DNA of 64,000 bases, taken from the NCBI GenBank assembly GCA_024228935.1, contig JAAESX010000213.1, positions 113,802 through 177,801 of the forward strand, written 5' to 3'. Below, one piece after another: positions 48,627-56,450 of the stretch. The first letter of the stretch is position 1. The number at the start of each line of letters is the position of its first letter. The position numbers and the translations under genes are program-made. The DNA is from Pseudomonadota bacterium (GTDB lineage: Bacteria > Myxococcota_A > UBA796 > CAJQPC01). Under the pieces are notes generated by a model that saw only the letters and a list, made by a program, of their open reading frames with translations, was not told the origin of the DNA and searched no databases.

Positions 48627-50461
48627 AGGACCGCCTTCAGCCGCTCGACGAGCAGCTCCCGGCCCGCGATGAACTCCAGCTCGACGGGCAACACCGTGGC
48701 CTCGCCGGGGAACCGGACCGCGTCCTTCTCGGTCGTCACGAGCGGAAGACCCTGAGCCACGAGCTGGGCGACGTCCTCGGCCGTGTACCGGTGGTGGTCA
48801 GGGAAGGCCTGCCAGCCGCGAACGTCGACGCCGTTCCGGACCAGGAGCTCCAGGAAGCGACCCGCGTGGTGGATGCCCGCGAACGCGAAGACGGGGCCGG
48901 CGACGCTCCAGTCCCTTGGCGCCAGACGCGTGGTGACCTGCCCCCCCTGCCCTCGCGTCCCCCACACGAGGTCGGCGTCGGCGTACTCACCGGGGCGTCG
49001 CTCGCCCGCGGGGATGAGGCCGCCGGCGTCCCGATGGACGTGGTCCAGGGTCAACACGTCGAGGTCCCTGTGGATTCGCGTGTGGAAGCCGTCGTCGAGG
49101 ACGACCACGGTCGCGCCGAGCTCCTTGGCCCGCGCCACGCCCGCCACCCGGTCGGGCGAGCTGACCACCAGGACCTCACCCGAGAGCATCTCGAGCTCGT
49201 CTCCCAGGTCCTCAGAGGTCCTGATGTCGTCGCCGCCGCCGCGCCCGTAGCCCCGGCTGACGACGGCGGGCGTGGCGCCCAGCTCGACCAGGATCCGGCT
49301 GATCTCCCGCACCACGGGGGTCTTGCCGGTCCCTCCGCTCGCCAGGTTGCCGACCGAGACGACTGGCAGCCCCGCCCGAGGCCCGCCGCGCCTGGACAGC
49401 CAGGACAGCACCGCGCCGAGCGGTCGCAGCCACGGACGATGCACGGACTCGGGCCCGTGGTCCACGCCGTACTCGGCCAGCGCCTGGACGGTGGCGGACA
49501 GGTCGACCGCAACCGGCTCGCTCCGCCCGAGCGCCAGGGCCGCGTCCAGCGCCTGCCGAAGGTCGGACGGCGTCGTGGCCACCGTCCCCACAGAGAGCTC
49601 CGGCCCATGCACCACGGGCGCCCCGGCTGCGAGCGCTTCGTCGGGCGAGTGCCCCCCGATGGCTGGGTCGAACGAGCCGCCGACGAACGCGACGTCCGCC
49701 TGCGCATAGGTGCTGGCGAGCTCACCGTGGGTGTCGAGGAGCAGAACGCGGGTGCCTGACGGCATCGGCCCGGCGCTTCGACGATGCCAGCGCTGGCCCT
49801 CGAGCACCGCGACGTCGAACGCATCGAGGTGCCGGGGGGCCAGGACCAGGAAGTCGTCCCAGGCGGCCAACAGTTCGGCGTCTTCACCGCGCGTGGACCC
49901 GGCGACAAGGCACGGACGGGGCAGGACCTGATCGAAGGCTCGGGTCGGCGCGGCCTGCTTGACGCCCGGCGCGTCGATCTCGGGGAGCTGGATCCAGGGA
50001 AACCACCGCATCAGTCGCTCGGTCCCCGGTCCCGTTCGCGGCGAGACCCGGACCACGTCGACGGCACCGCTGGCCTCGTGCAGGAAGGTCGGCCACAGCT
50101 CGCTCTCCACCAGGATTACCAGCCGGGGACGAACCCTCCCGAGCCACCGCCGCACCACCCAGGGATGGTCCATCGGCCAAGCGGCCAGCGCGTGGTGACC
50201 GCGCGCCGCCCCGAACGCGGTGTCGCTGGTGGCGGTTCGAAGGAGCACGTGGCCGCGCGCACGCAGGGCCTCGCAGAGCGCCTCGGCGGCCCGTCCCTCG
50301 CCCAGGCTGGCTCCATGCACGACGATGGACCCGGGCTCGACGGCGGGCAGACGCAGCGACCAGCGCTCGGCCCATCGCACACGCGTGCGCGGGTGGATGA
50401 ACGTGAGCAGCGCGACCAGGGGACCGAGCACCCACCAGGCCGCCCGGACCAGATGGATCAC
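48623..50461 (-). CDS. waaA-lpxK: Fused Kdo transferase (WaaA) and lipid A 4'-kinase (LpxK)
   Basis: A 612-residue bifunctional protein. Residues about 1-340 are WaaA: N-terminal membrane helix WWVLGPLVALLTFIHP, VVHGASLGEGRAAEAL, VILVESELWPTFL, CLVAGSTRGEDAELLAAW, VGGSFDPAIGGHSPDEALAA. Residues about 350-612 are LpxK: P-loop SVGNLASGGTGKTPVV with Lys380, VVSRGYGRGG, VVLDDGFHTRIHRDLDVLTL, PAGERRPGEYADADLVW and LVTTEKDAVRF. The catalytic Asp of the DDGFQH motif is kept while the His is shifted (DDGFHTR). The fusion couples 4'-phosphorylation to Kdo addition. Start GTG overlaps the atl stop (GTGA). No frameshift or stop separates the two halves; both look intact. Confidence 0.93.
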   Translation of the reverse strand: MIHLVRAAWWVLGPLVALLTFIHPRTRVRWAERWSLRLPAVEPGSIVVHGASLGEGRAAEALCEALRARGHVLLRTATSDTAFGAARGHHALAAWPMDHPWVVRRWLGRVRPRLVILVESELWPTFLHEASGAVDVVRVSPRTGPGTERLMRWFPWIQLPEIDAPGVKQAAPTRAFDQVLPRPCLVAGSTRGEDAELLAAWDDFLVLAPRHLDAFDVAVLEGQRWHRRSAGPMPSGTRVLLLDTHGELASTYAQADVAFVGGSFDPAIGGHSPDEALAAGAPVVHGPELSVGTVATTPSDLRQALDAALALGRSEPVAVDLSATVQALAEYGVDHGPESVHRPWLRPLGAVLSWLSRRGGPRAGLPVVSVGNLASGGTGKTPVVREISRILVELGATPAVVSRGYGRGGGDDIRTSEDLGDELEMLSGEVLVVSSPDRVAGVARAKELGATVVVLDDGFHTRIHRDLDVLTLDHVHRDAGGLIPAGERRPGEYADADLVWGTRGQGGQVTTRLAPRDWSVAGPVFAFAGIHHAGRFLELLVRNGVDVRGWQAFPDHHRYTAEDVAQLVAQGLPLVTTEKDAVRFPGEATVLPVELEFIAGRELLVERLKAVL

Positions 50462-50805
50462 CCCAGATCCTCGAGGTCGGGCTGCCACCGGAATCGCTTC
50501 ATCGGCACCCGGTCGTCCTCGAACTCGACGCCCTCGTCCTCGAGCATCCGACGCTGGAGCGGGCCACGCACGACGTCGCCCTGGAACGCGATGTGACCCG
50601 TCGTGCGGATGACCCGCTGCCAGGGCACGTCGAGCCCTTCCTTGTCGCGGCCACCCTCGTCGAGCGCGGCCAGGGCGTACCCGACCTGGCGCGCAGCCCG
50701 GGGAGAACCTGCTGCAGCCGCGACGTCTCCGTACGCCAGGACCGAGCCGGCGGGGATACGACGGACCACGTCGTAGACGCGCTCGCGGAAGTTCCGGATG
50801 GTCAT
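50458..50805 (-). CDS. Alkyltransferase-like (ATL) DNA-repair protein
   Basis: A 115-residue MGMT-fold protein. It has FRERVYDVVRRIPAGSVLAY, the winged-helix region GSPRAARQVGYALA and VPWQRVIRTTG, where true methyltransferases have PCHRV; the reactive Cys is Trp, as in ATL proteins. ATLs bind O6-alkylguanine and hand it to nucleotide excision repair. Its place between msbA (ATGA overlap) and waaA-lpxK (GTGA overlap) is not explained by function. It may simply be carried along by the operon, or be expressed with envelope damage. Confidence 0.9.
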   Translation of the reverse strand: MTIRNFRERVYDVVRRIPAGSVLAYGDVAAAAGSPRAARQVGYALAALDEGGRDKEGLDVPWQRVIRTTGHIAFQGDVVRGPLQRRMLEDEGVEFEDDRVPMKRFRWQPDLEDLG

Positions 50806-52505
50806 GGGGCTCCGTAAAGGCGCGCGTACTCGCCGTCGACCAGCAGCAGGTCGTCGTGTCGGCCAGCCTCGACCACGCGGCCGTCGACCAACACCAGGAT
50901 CACGTCGGCGTCCCGGATGGTGCTCAGGCGGTGAGCGATGGCGATGGTCGTCCTTCCGGCACGCAGCGCGTCCAGCGCCTCCTGGACGGCCTCCTCGTTC
51001 TCCCGGTCCAAGGCGCTGGTGGCCTCGTCCAGGACCAGGATGGGGGCGTCGACGAGCAAGGCGCGGGCGATGCAGATGCGCTGCCGCTGTCCCCCCGACA
51101 GGCGCAGTCCGGCCTCCTCGAGGCGAGTGTCGTAGCCCTTTGGCAGCGCGCCGATGAAGTCGTGGGCGCGCGCCTGGCGACAGGCCTCGACGACTTCGTC
51201 CCGGGTGGCCGAGGGCCGGCCCAGGCGCACGTTCTCCAGCACGGTGGTGTCAAAGAGGAAGGGCTCCTGCGCGACGACCGCCACATGGCGGCGCAGCGAC
51301 GAGAGCGTGTAGTCGGCGATCGACAGGCCGTTCAGGCGCAGCTCGCCGCCGGTCACGTCGTGGAAGCGCGGGACGAGGCCAGCCAGCGTGCTCTTCCCCG
51401 CTCCGCTGGCGCCCACGAGCGCCACCGTCTGTCCCGGCTCGACCGTGAACCCGACGTCGGTGAGGACCGGCCCGTCGCCGTAGTCGAAGGCGACCCGGTC
51501 GAACTCCAGGCGGCAGGCGTCGGTGTCCAGCTCGACGGTGCCGTCCTGTACCGCGGCGGGCTGGTCCAGCACGTCGAACACCCGGTCGGCGCCAGCCAGC
51601 GCGCGCTGGGTCAGGCTCACGATCTCGGAGAGGCTCTTCAGCGGCTGGTTCATGAGACCGAGCGCCACCAGGAACGCGATGAGCTCCCCACCCTGGAGCG
51701 CTCCGGCGAACACCTGTCGCCCGCCCCAGGCCAGGACGAGTCCGACGCCGATGGCCGCAACCAGCTCGATGACGGGGCCAGGAAGGAGCTGGGCGAGCGT
51801 CCGCCGCAAGATGAGGCGGTACTGGAGCTCGTTGTCGTCGTCGAACCGGCCCAGCACCTGGTCCTCGGCCCGGAACGCCTGGACGGTGCGGATCCCGGTG
51901 AGCGACTCCTGCGACGTGCCCGTCAGGTCAGCGAGGTTGTCCAGTGCCTCGCGAGCGGAGCGGCGCAGCCGGCGACCGAACGCCGCGATCGGCCAGGCGA
52001 CGACGGGCAACGCGACGAGCGCCAAGGCGGCCAGGCGCCAGTCCATCCACACGATGGTCGCGACGAGGCCGAGCAGCGTGAGCGGCTTCTGCACGAGCGT
52101 GGCCCAGGCCGAGACCAGGTACTGCACCTGCCCCACGTCCTGGGTCAGCCAGGTGAGCCGGTCGCCGAGCGGGACCTTCTGGTGCCACGACGGCTCGAGC
52201 ACGAGCAGCTTCTCGAAGAGCGCGCGACGAAGCCGGGTGACTACGCGGAACGCGACCGACTTGGTGATCATGGCCCGGCCCACGCCGATCGCGCCGTTCG
52301 CGATGTACAGGCCCGCGACCGCGAACGGAAGGACGGCGAGCGCGACCTCGTCGTGCTCGATCAAGACGCGGTCGAGCACCTGCTCGATGAGGATGACGAG
52401 CGCCGCCGGGATCGCAGCCGCCACCGCCATGAGCACGGCGGCGAAGACCAGACGCCCCGTGTAGGGCCGGTACCAGCTCAGCAGTCGTCGCAGGCGCAGG
52501 CTCAT
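50802..52505 (-). CDS. msbA: MsbA-type lipid A flippase ABC transporter
   Basis: A 567-residue half-transporter that flips core-lipid A across the inner membrane as a homodimer. The first 320 residues hold six helices (RLVFAAVLMAVAAAIPAALV, PVIELVAAIGVGLVLAWGG, with coupling-helix context GTSQESLTGIRTVQAFRAED). The nucleotide-binding domain has Walker A VGASGAGKSTLAGL, signature LRLSGGQRQRICIARAL, Walker B ILVLDEATSALD and IAIAHRLSTI. The family and operon context agree. Start ATG overlaps the glycosyltransferase-like gene stop (ATGA). Confidence 0.93.
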   Translation of the reverse strand: MSLRLRRLLSWYRPYTGRLVFAAVLMAVAAAIPAALVILIEQVLDRVLIEHDEVALAVLPFAVAGLYIANGAIGVGRAMITKSVAFRVVTRLRRALFEKLLVLEPSWHQKVPLGDRLTWLTQDVGQVQYLVSAWATLVQKPLTLLGLVATIVWMDWRLAALALVALPVVAWPIAAFGRRLRRSAREALDNLADLTGTSQESLTGIRTVQAFRAEDQVLGRFDDDNELQYRLILRRTLAQLLPGPVIELVAAIGVGLVLAWGGRQVFAGALQGGELIAFLVALGLMNQPLKSLSEIVSLTQRALAGADRVFDVLDQPAAVQDGTVELDTDACRLEFDRVAFDYGDGPVLTDVGFTVEPGQTVALVGASGAGKSTLAGLVPRFHDVTGGELRLNGLSIADYTLSSLRRHVAVVAQEPFLFDTTVLENVRLGRPSATRDEVVEACRQARAHDFIGALPKGYDTRLEEAGLRLSGGQRQRICIARALLVDAPILVLDEATSALDRENEEAVQEALDALRAGRTTIAIAHRLSTIRDADVILVLVDGRVVEAGRHDDLLLVDGEYARLYGAP

Positions 52506-53770
52506 CGGCTGGGATGGTAGCCCTCGACCTCCCACACCTGCCACGCCATCAGGATGCGGTCGTCCTGCCGCGCGACGACATCGTGGGGGCCTTTGCTCTC
52601 CGGGTACAGCTCGTCGGTCGCGAGCGTTCGGCTCGTGCGGGCCGGACGGACGAAGAGCGTCGACGCGGGCAGGTCGCCGCGCCAGGTGTCGAACTGGTCC
52701 ACGCGCCCCTGGTCCGGCACGGTCGTGGCGTCGACGCCGCCGTAAAACCGGATCCAGGCCGCCTCCTGGTAGCGCGAGGTCAGCACGGGCTCGACGCCCC
52801 AGGCGCTGACGGACTCGCCGAGCACGGGACCGACGCGCGTCTGGTCGAGCGGGTCCGAGGGCAGCCGGACGAGCGGGTGCAGGGCATGGACGACCACGAA
52901 CGCAGACATCGCCAGCGCCAGCCAGCCGCCCCACTCGGCGACCCGCCCCCAGCGCCCGGTCAGGCGCGAGCTGCCCACGACAGCGGCCAGGCAGAACGGA
53001 AGCCCCCAGTTCCCCTCCCCGCGCGAGCTCAACGCGGCCAGCCCGAACAGCCCCAGCGTGAGCGCGCCGGAGAACCACCAGGCGTCGCGTGGACCGCGAA
53101 CGAGCCACGCCACCGCGGCCACGAACAGCAGCGGACCGAGGAATCCGACCTGCGCGCCCAGCAGTTCGAGCATGGGACCGATGCCCCCATCGCCACGGCC
53201 CAGGCCGTGGTCCAGCTGGAACAGGACGTGGCCCGAGAGTGCGGGGGCCCCCACGACGACGGCGAGGCCAGCCGTCCCGAGCGCCTTCTTGTCCCGACCC
53301 GCGAGCACGAGTGCGGCGACCAGCAGCACGGCCGGGAGCTTCATCCACAGCGCCAGCCCCGCGAGGACACCCGCGACATGCCAGGCGCCGCGTTCGTGGG
53401 CGACGACCGCGAGCACCCACAGCGCCAGCAGTCCTGCGTCCGGCGTCGCGAGCACACCGGGCAGGACGATCGCGGGAGCCATCAGCAACAACAGCAGCCC
53501 GGAGCGCCACTTCTCGTGCCAGCTGAGCACGCCGAACGCCAGTCCCTGGAGCAGGATGCCGCCGGCGCGGACGCCCAGCTCGGTGTCCCCGAAGGCCGCA
53601 GAGCCGGCCGCGATCAGCCAGGCGATGCCCGGCGGGTGGTCGAAGTACGAGAGACCGAGGTCCTGGGACCAGGTCCAGTAGTAGGCCTCGTCCGCGACCA
53701 GCCCGAGTCGCGCGGCGAGGACCAGGCGCACGGCGGTGAGCGCGGCCACGATGGCGAGCGACGTCTTCAC
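52502..53770 (-). CDS. ArnT/PMT-like membrane glycosyltransferase (GT39/GT83-like)
   Basis: A 422-residue polytopic protein of the dolichyl-phosphate mannose/ArnT glycosyltransferase superfamily. The first loop has the acidic signature DEAYYWTWSQDLGLSYFDHP followed by PGIAWLIAAGSAAFG. About ten helices follow (GLLLLLMAPAIVLPGVLATP, LSSRGEGNWGLPFCLAAVVG). A small periplasmic domain closes the protein (YPESKGPHDVVARQDDRI). It may add an aminoarabinose or another sugar from a lipid carrier to lipid A, raising peptide resistance, but ArnT donor genes are not in the window, so this is inference. It overlaps lpxB and msbA by four bases each. Confidence 0.83.
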   Translation of the reverse strand: MKTSLAIVAALTAVRLVLAARLGLVADEAYYWTWSQDLGLSYFDHPPGIAWLIAAGSAAFGDTELGVRAGGILLQGLAFGVLSWHEKWRSGLLLLLMAPAIVLPGVLATPDAGLLALWVLAVVAHERGAWHVAGVLAGLALWMKLPAVLLVAALVLAGRDKKALGTAGLAVVVGAPALSGHVLFQLDHGLGRGDGGIGPMLELLGAQVGFLGPLLFVAAVAWLVRGPRDAWWFSGALTLGLFGLAALSSRGEGNWGLPFCLAAVVGSSRLTGRWGRVAEWGGWLALAMSAFVVVHALHPLVRLPSDPLDQTRVGPVLGESVSAWGVEPVLTSRYQEAAWIRFYGGVDATTVPDQGRVDQFDTWRGDLPASTLFVRPARTSRTLATDELYPESKGPHDVVARQDDRILMAWQVWEVEGYHPSR

Positions 53771-54789
53771 GACAGGTGCTCGGCGACCGCGTCCGCGATG
53801 CGCTCACGGGCCCCGGGTCCTCGAAGCGCGGCGCGCACCTCGGCCAGGTCATCGAGCTGCGCTTCGCATCCATCGAACGCCTCGGCGAGATCTGCCGGTG
53901 TAAACGCCTGGAGCAGCTCCGGCACCGCCGAGCGTCCCAGGATGAGGTTGGGCAGGGCCATGTGCTCGACCCCCTTCACCAGGAGCTGTCCGAGCGCGTG
54001 CGTCGTGGGGTTCACGCGGTAGCAGACCACCATCGGCCGACCGAGGCACGCCAGCTCGAGCGTGGCGGTGCCGCTGGCGACCAACGCTCCGGCGGCCGGC
54101 TCGAGGGCCTCGAGCATGCTCTCGACCTGCTCGACCCCGGGCATCTCGGCGAGGTCCAGGCCGGGCGCGACCGGCAAGCGCGTCGTCCGGCCGATCAGCG
54201 CGGCGGCGGCGACCAGGTCGGGCAGCAGGCGAGCGACCTCCCCAGCTCGGCTCCCGGGCAGGATGGCCAGATCCTCGCCGCCGGCCTCGAGCGGCTGGAC
54301 CCGGTCCGCCAGCGGGTGGCCCAGGAAGCGCGCTCGTCCTCCCGCCGCGGCGTAGAACGTCGGCTCGAACGGCAGCAGGCAGATGACCTCGGCGGCCAGC
54401 TCCGCGATCTCGCTCGCCCGACCGCGACGCCAGGCCCAGACCTGGGGCGACACGTAGAAGACGACCGGGATGCCTCGTGCCCGGGCGGCTCGAGCCAAGG
54501 GGATGTTGAAGTCGGGCGCGTCGATGACGACGACCAGATCGATCCCGCCGAGCTCGGCGACGAGAGCGCGACGGATCCGCAGCGCCTCGGGGATCGCACC
54601 CAGCACCTCGACCAGCCCCATGACACCGAGCTGCTCGGCCCGGGCGACATCTCGCACACCCGCAGCCCGCATGGCCGGCCCGGCGAGCCCGAACATCTCG
54701 ACGTCGAGGCGCCGGGCCAACCTCTGGGCCAGCTCGCCCCCCAGCGCGTCGCCGCTGGTCTCGGCCGCGCTGAGAAGGACGCGCTTCAT
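53767..54789 (-). CDS. lpxB: Lipid-A-disaccharide synthase
   Basis: Condenses UDP-2,3-diacylglucosamine and lipid X into the disaccharide of lipid A. It is 340 residues, somewhat short (E. coli 382). Motifs in order are LLSAAETSGDALGGELAQRL, GVMGLVEVLGAIPEALRIR, VVIDAPDFNIPLARAARARG, VFYVSPQVWAWRRGRASEI, LLPFEPTFYA, LGHPLAD, LAILPGSRAGEVARLLPDL, VASGTATLELACLGRPMVV and VNPTTHALGQLL. All are LpxB hallmarks. The ATG overlaps the oxidoreductase stop (ATGA). Confidence 0.95.
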   Translation of the reverse strand: MKRVLLSAAETSGDALGGELAQRLARRLDVEMFGLAGPAMRAAGVRDVARAEQLGVMGLVEVLGAIPEALRIRRALVAELGGIDLVVVIDAPDFNIPLARAARARGIPVVFYVSPQVWAWRRGRASEIAELAAEVICLLPFEPTFYAAAGGRARFLGHPLADRVQPLEAGGEDLAILPGSRAGEVARLLPDLVAAAALIGRTTRLPVAPGLDLAEMPGVEQVESMLEALEPAAGALVASGTATLELACLGRPMVVCYRVNPTTHALGQLLVKGVEHMALPNLILGRSAVPELLQAFTPADLAEAFDGCEAQLDDLAEVRAALRGPGARERIADAVAEHLS

Positions 54790-55637
54790 CGGTCCGCGAT
54801 GGCCGCGAGGACCCGCTCGGCCAGCCGAACGGCACGGGCTCCGTCCGCCGCGGGGACCGGGAACGGCCGCTCGCCTCGCACAGCGCCGAGGAATGCGTCG
54901 TGGAGCGCCTCGACCGCATCGCTGTCGGGCACATCGACGGCCTCGGCCGCCAGGTCCCCGGCACGCCAGGGGACCCGGCCGGCAGCCTTGCTCCCCAGAT
55001 CCAGCGACCAGTAGGCCGCCTCGTCCACCACACGCATCGTGCGGGCCCCCGAGCGGCTCACCCGGCTCGCTGTGACCGTCGCCACACAGCCCGTCTCGGT
55101 CTCCAGCCAGACCTCGGCAGCGTCGATGCCCTTGCCACGCGCATCGAGCCCGATGGCCCTCACCTCGACCACCTCTCCGGCCAGGTGCAGCACCAGATCG
55201 AGGTCGTGGATCATCAGGTCCATCACGACGTCGACGTCCGTCCGTCGGCCAGGGCTGGCGAGTCGCTCCGAGCGGATGAACCGGGGCACCACGCCGTCAG
55301 GCAGCGCGGCAAGCGCCGGGTTGAACCGCTCGATGTGCCCGACCGTCAGCCGGTCGAAGCGCTCGAGCAGGGCCACGTCCTCGCCCACGGCCAGGGGCTT
55401 CTCGATCAAACAGGCGACGCCTCGCCTCAAGAGCGGGAGCGCGACGTCGGCGTGCGAGCGGGCCGGGACCGCGATGATCGCGGCGTCCAGTCTCGCCGGC
55501 AGCGCGTCCACGGCCGGAAGGTGCTCGGGCACGCCAGCCGGATCGAGCACACAGAGCTCAACGTCCTCGCGGCCGACGAGCTTCTCGGCGTGGATGCGCC
55601 CCATCCGGCCGCATCCGACGACCGCGACGCGGCTAAT
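54786..55637 (-). CDS. Gfo/Idh/MocA oxidoreductase between lpxA and lpxB (GnnA-like position), apparent ATT start
   Basis: A 283-residue NAD(P)-dependent oxidoreductase. The Rossmann motif VAVVGCGRMGRIHAEKL begins only three residues after the lpxA stop. CLIEKPLAVGEDVALLERFD carries the EKP motif and HDLDLVLHLAGEVVEV the catalytic-type His region. In other bacteria a family member here, GnnA, oxidises the UDP-GlcNAc 3-OH so that GnnB can install an amine (diamino lipid A). No gnnB is in the window, so the assignment is inference. No ATG/GTG/TTG starts this frame here; an ATT overlaps the lpxA stop (ATTAG). A GTG at 55733 would add 32 residues from the lpxA shadow. Confidence 0.82.
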   Translation of the reverse strand: MSRVAVVGCGRMGRIHAEKLVGREDVELCVLDPAGVPEHLPAVDALPARLDAAIIAVPARSHADVALPLLRRGVACLIEKPLAVGEDVALLERFDRLTVGHIERFNPALAALPDGVVPRFIRSERLASPGRRTDVDVVMDLMIHDLDLVLHLAGEVVEVRAIGLDARGKGIDAAEVWLETETGCVATVTASRVSRSGARTMRVVDEAAYWSLDLGSKAAGRVPWRAGDLAAEAVDVPDSDAVEALHDAFLGAVRGERPFPVPAADGARAVRLAERVLAAIADR

Positions 55638-56424
55638 CGACGCCCTCGTTCCCCGCGGCGCGGCACACCCCTCGGACCGAGGCCTCGATGAAGGCGGCGA
55701 GCTCGACGATGTCCTCGTGCTCGGCCGCCTCACGCAGGCGCTCCGCGGACATCCGCAGCGGCGCGGAGCCCCCGAAGAGTGCCCGGTAGGCCAGTCGAAG
55801 GCGCTTCACGCCGTCGGCGTCGAAGCCGGCTCGGCGGAGCCCGATGATGTTGAGTCCGAACAGTCGAGCGCGGTCACCCTGGGCGATCGTGAACGGCGGA
55901 ACGTCCAGCGCGACCATGGCGCCCGCTCCGACCATCGCGCAGCGCCCGATCCGAGCGTGCTGGTGCACCCCGGCGAGGCCGCCCAGGACGGCCCGGTCGT
56001 GCACCGTGACGTGGCCGGCCAGCGCGACGGAGTTGGCGAACACGCAGTGGTCCCCGACCGTGCAGTCGTGGGCGACGTGCGAGCTGGCCATGAACAGGTT
56101 GTGGCTGCCGACGCGGGTGACGCCGCCACCGTGGGCCGTGCCGCGGTTCATCGTCACGTTCTCGCGGATGATGTTGTCCTGCCCGATGATGAGCTCGGAC
56201 CGCTCGCCGGCGAACTTCAGGTCCTGGGCGTCGCCGCCGAGCGTCGCGAACGGATGCACGACGGTGCGGGCGCCGATGGACATCGGGCCGGTCAGGACGA
56301 CGTGCGGGCCGATGACGACGCCGTCGGCGAGCTTCACTTCGGCGCCCACGATGGCGTAGGGCCCGATCTCGACGTCGCCGAGCTCGGCGGAGGGGTCGAC
56401 GATGGCGGTGGAGTGGATGGGCAT
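55633..56424 (-). CDS. lpxA: UDP-N-acetylglucosamine acyltransferase
   Basis: First step of lipid A synthesis: transfers an R-3-hydroxyacyl chain from ACP to UDP-GlcNAc (or the 3-amino analogue). It is 263 residues, standard length. The left-handed beta helix of hexapeptide repeats is clear (MPIHSTAIVDPSAELG, VEIGPYAIVGAEVKLADGVV, IGQDNIIRENVTMNRGTAHG). The catalytic His is in ASSHVAHDCTVGDHCVFAN. The C-terminal helical part begins GLNIIGLRRAGFDADGVKRL. A 26-base gap separates it from the propeller gene upstream, the largest in the operon, so an internal promoter is possible. Confidence 0.96.
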   Translation of the reverse strand: MPIHSTAIVDPSAELGDVEIGPYAIVGAEVKLADGVVIGPHVVLTGPMSIGARTVVHPFATLGGDAQDLKFAGERSELIIGQDNIIRENVTMNRGTAHGGGVTRVGSHNLFMASSHVAHDCTVGDHCVFANSVALAGHVTVHDRAVLGGLAGVHQHARIGRCAMVGAGAMVALDVPPFTIAQGDRARLFGLNIIGLRRAGFDADGVKRLRLAYRALFGGSAPLRMSAERLREAAEHEDIVELAAFIEASVRGVCRAAGNEGVD

Positions 56425-56450
56425 GGCGTCCGCGCGGATGGGGGGGGAAC

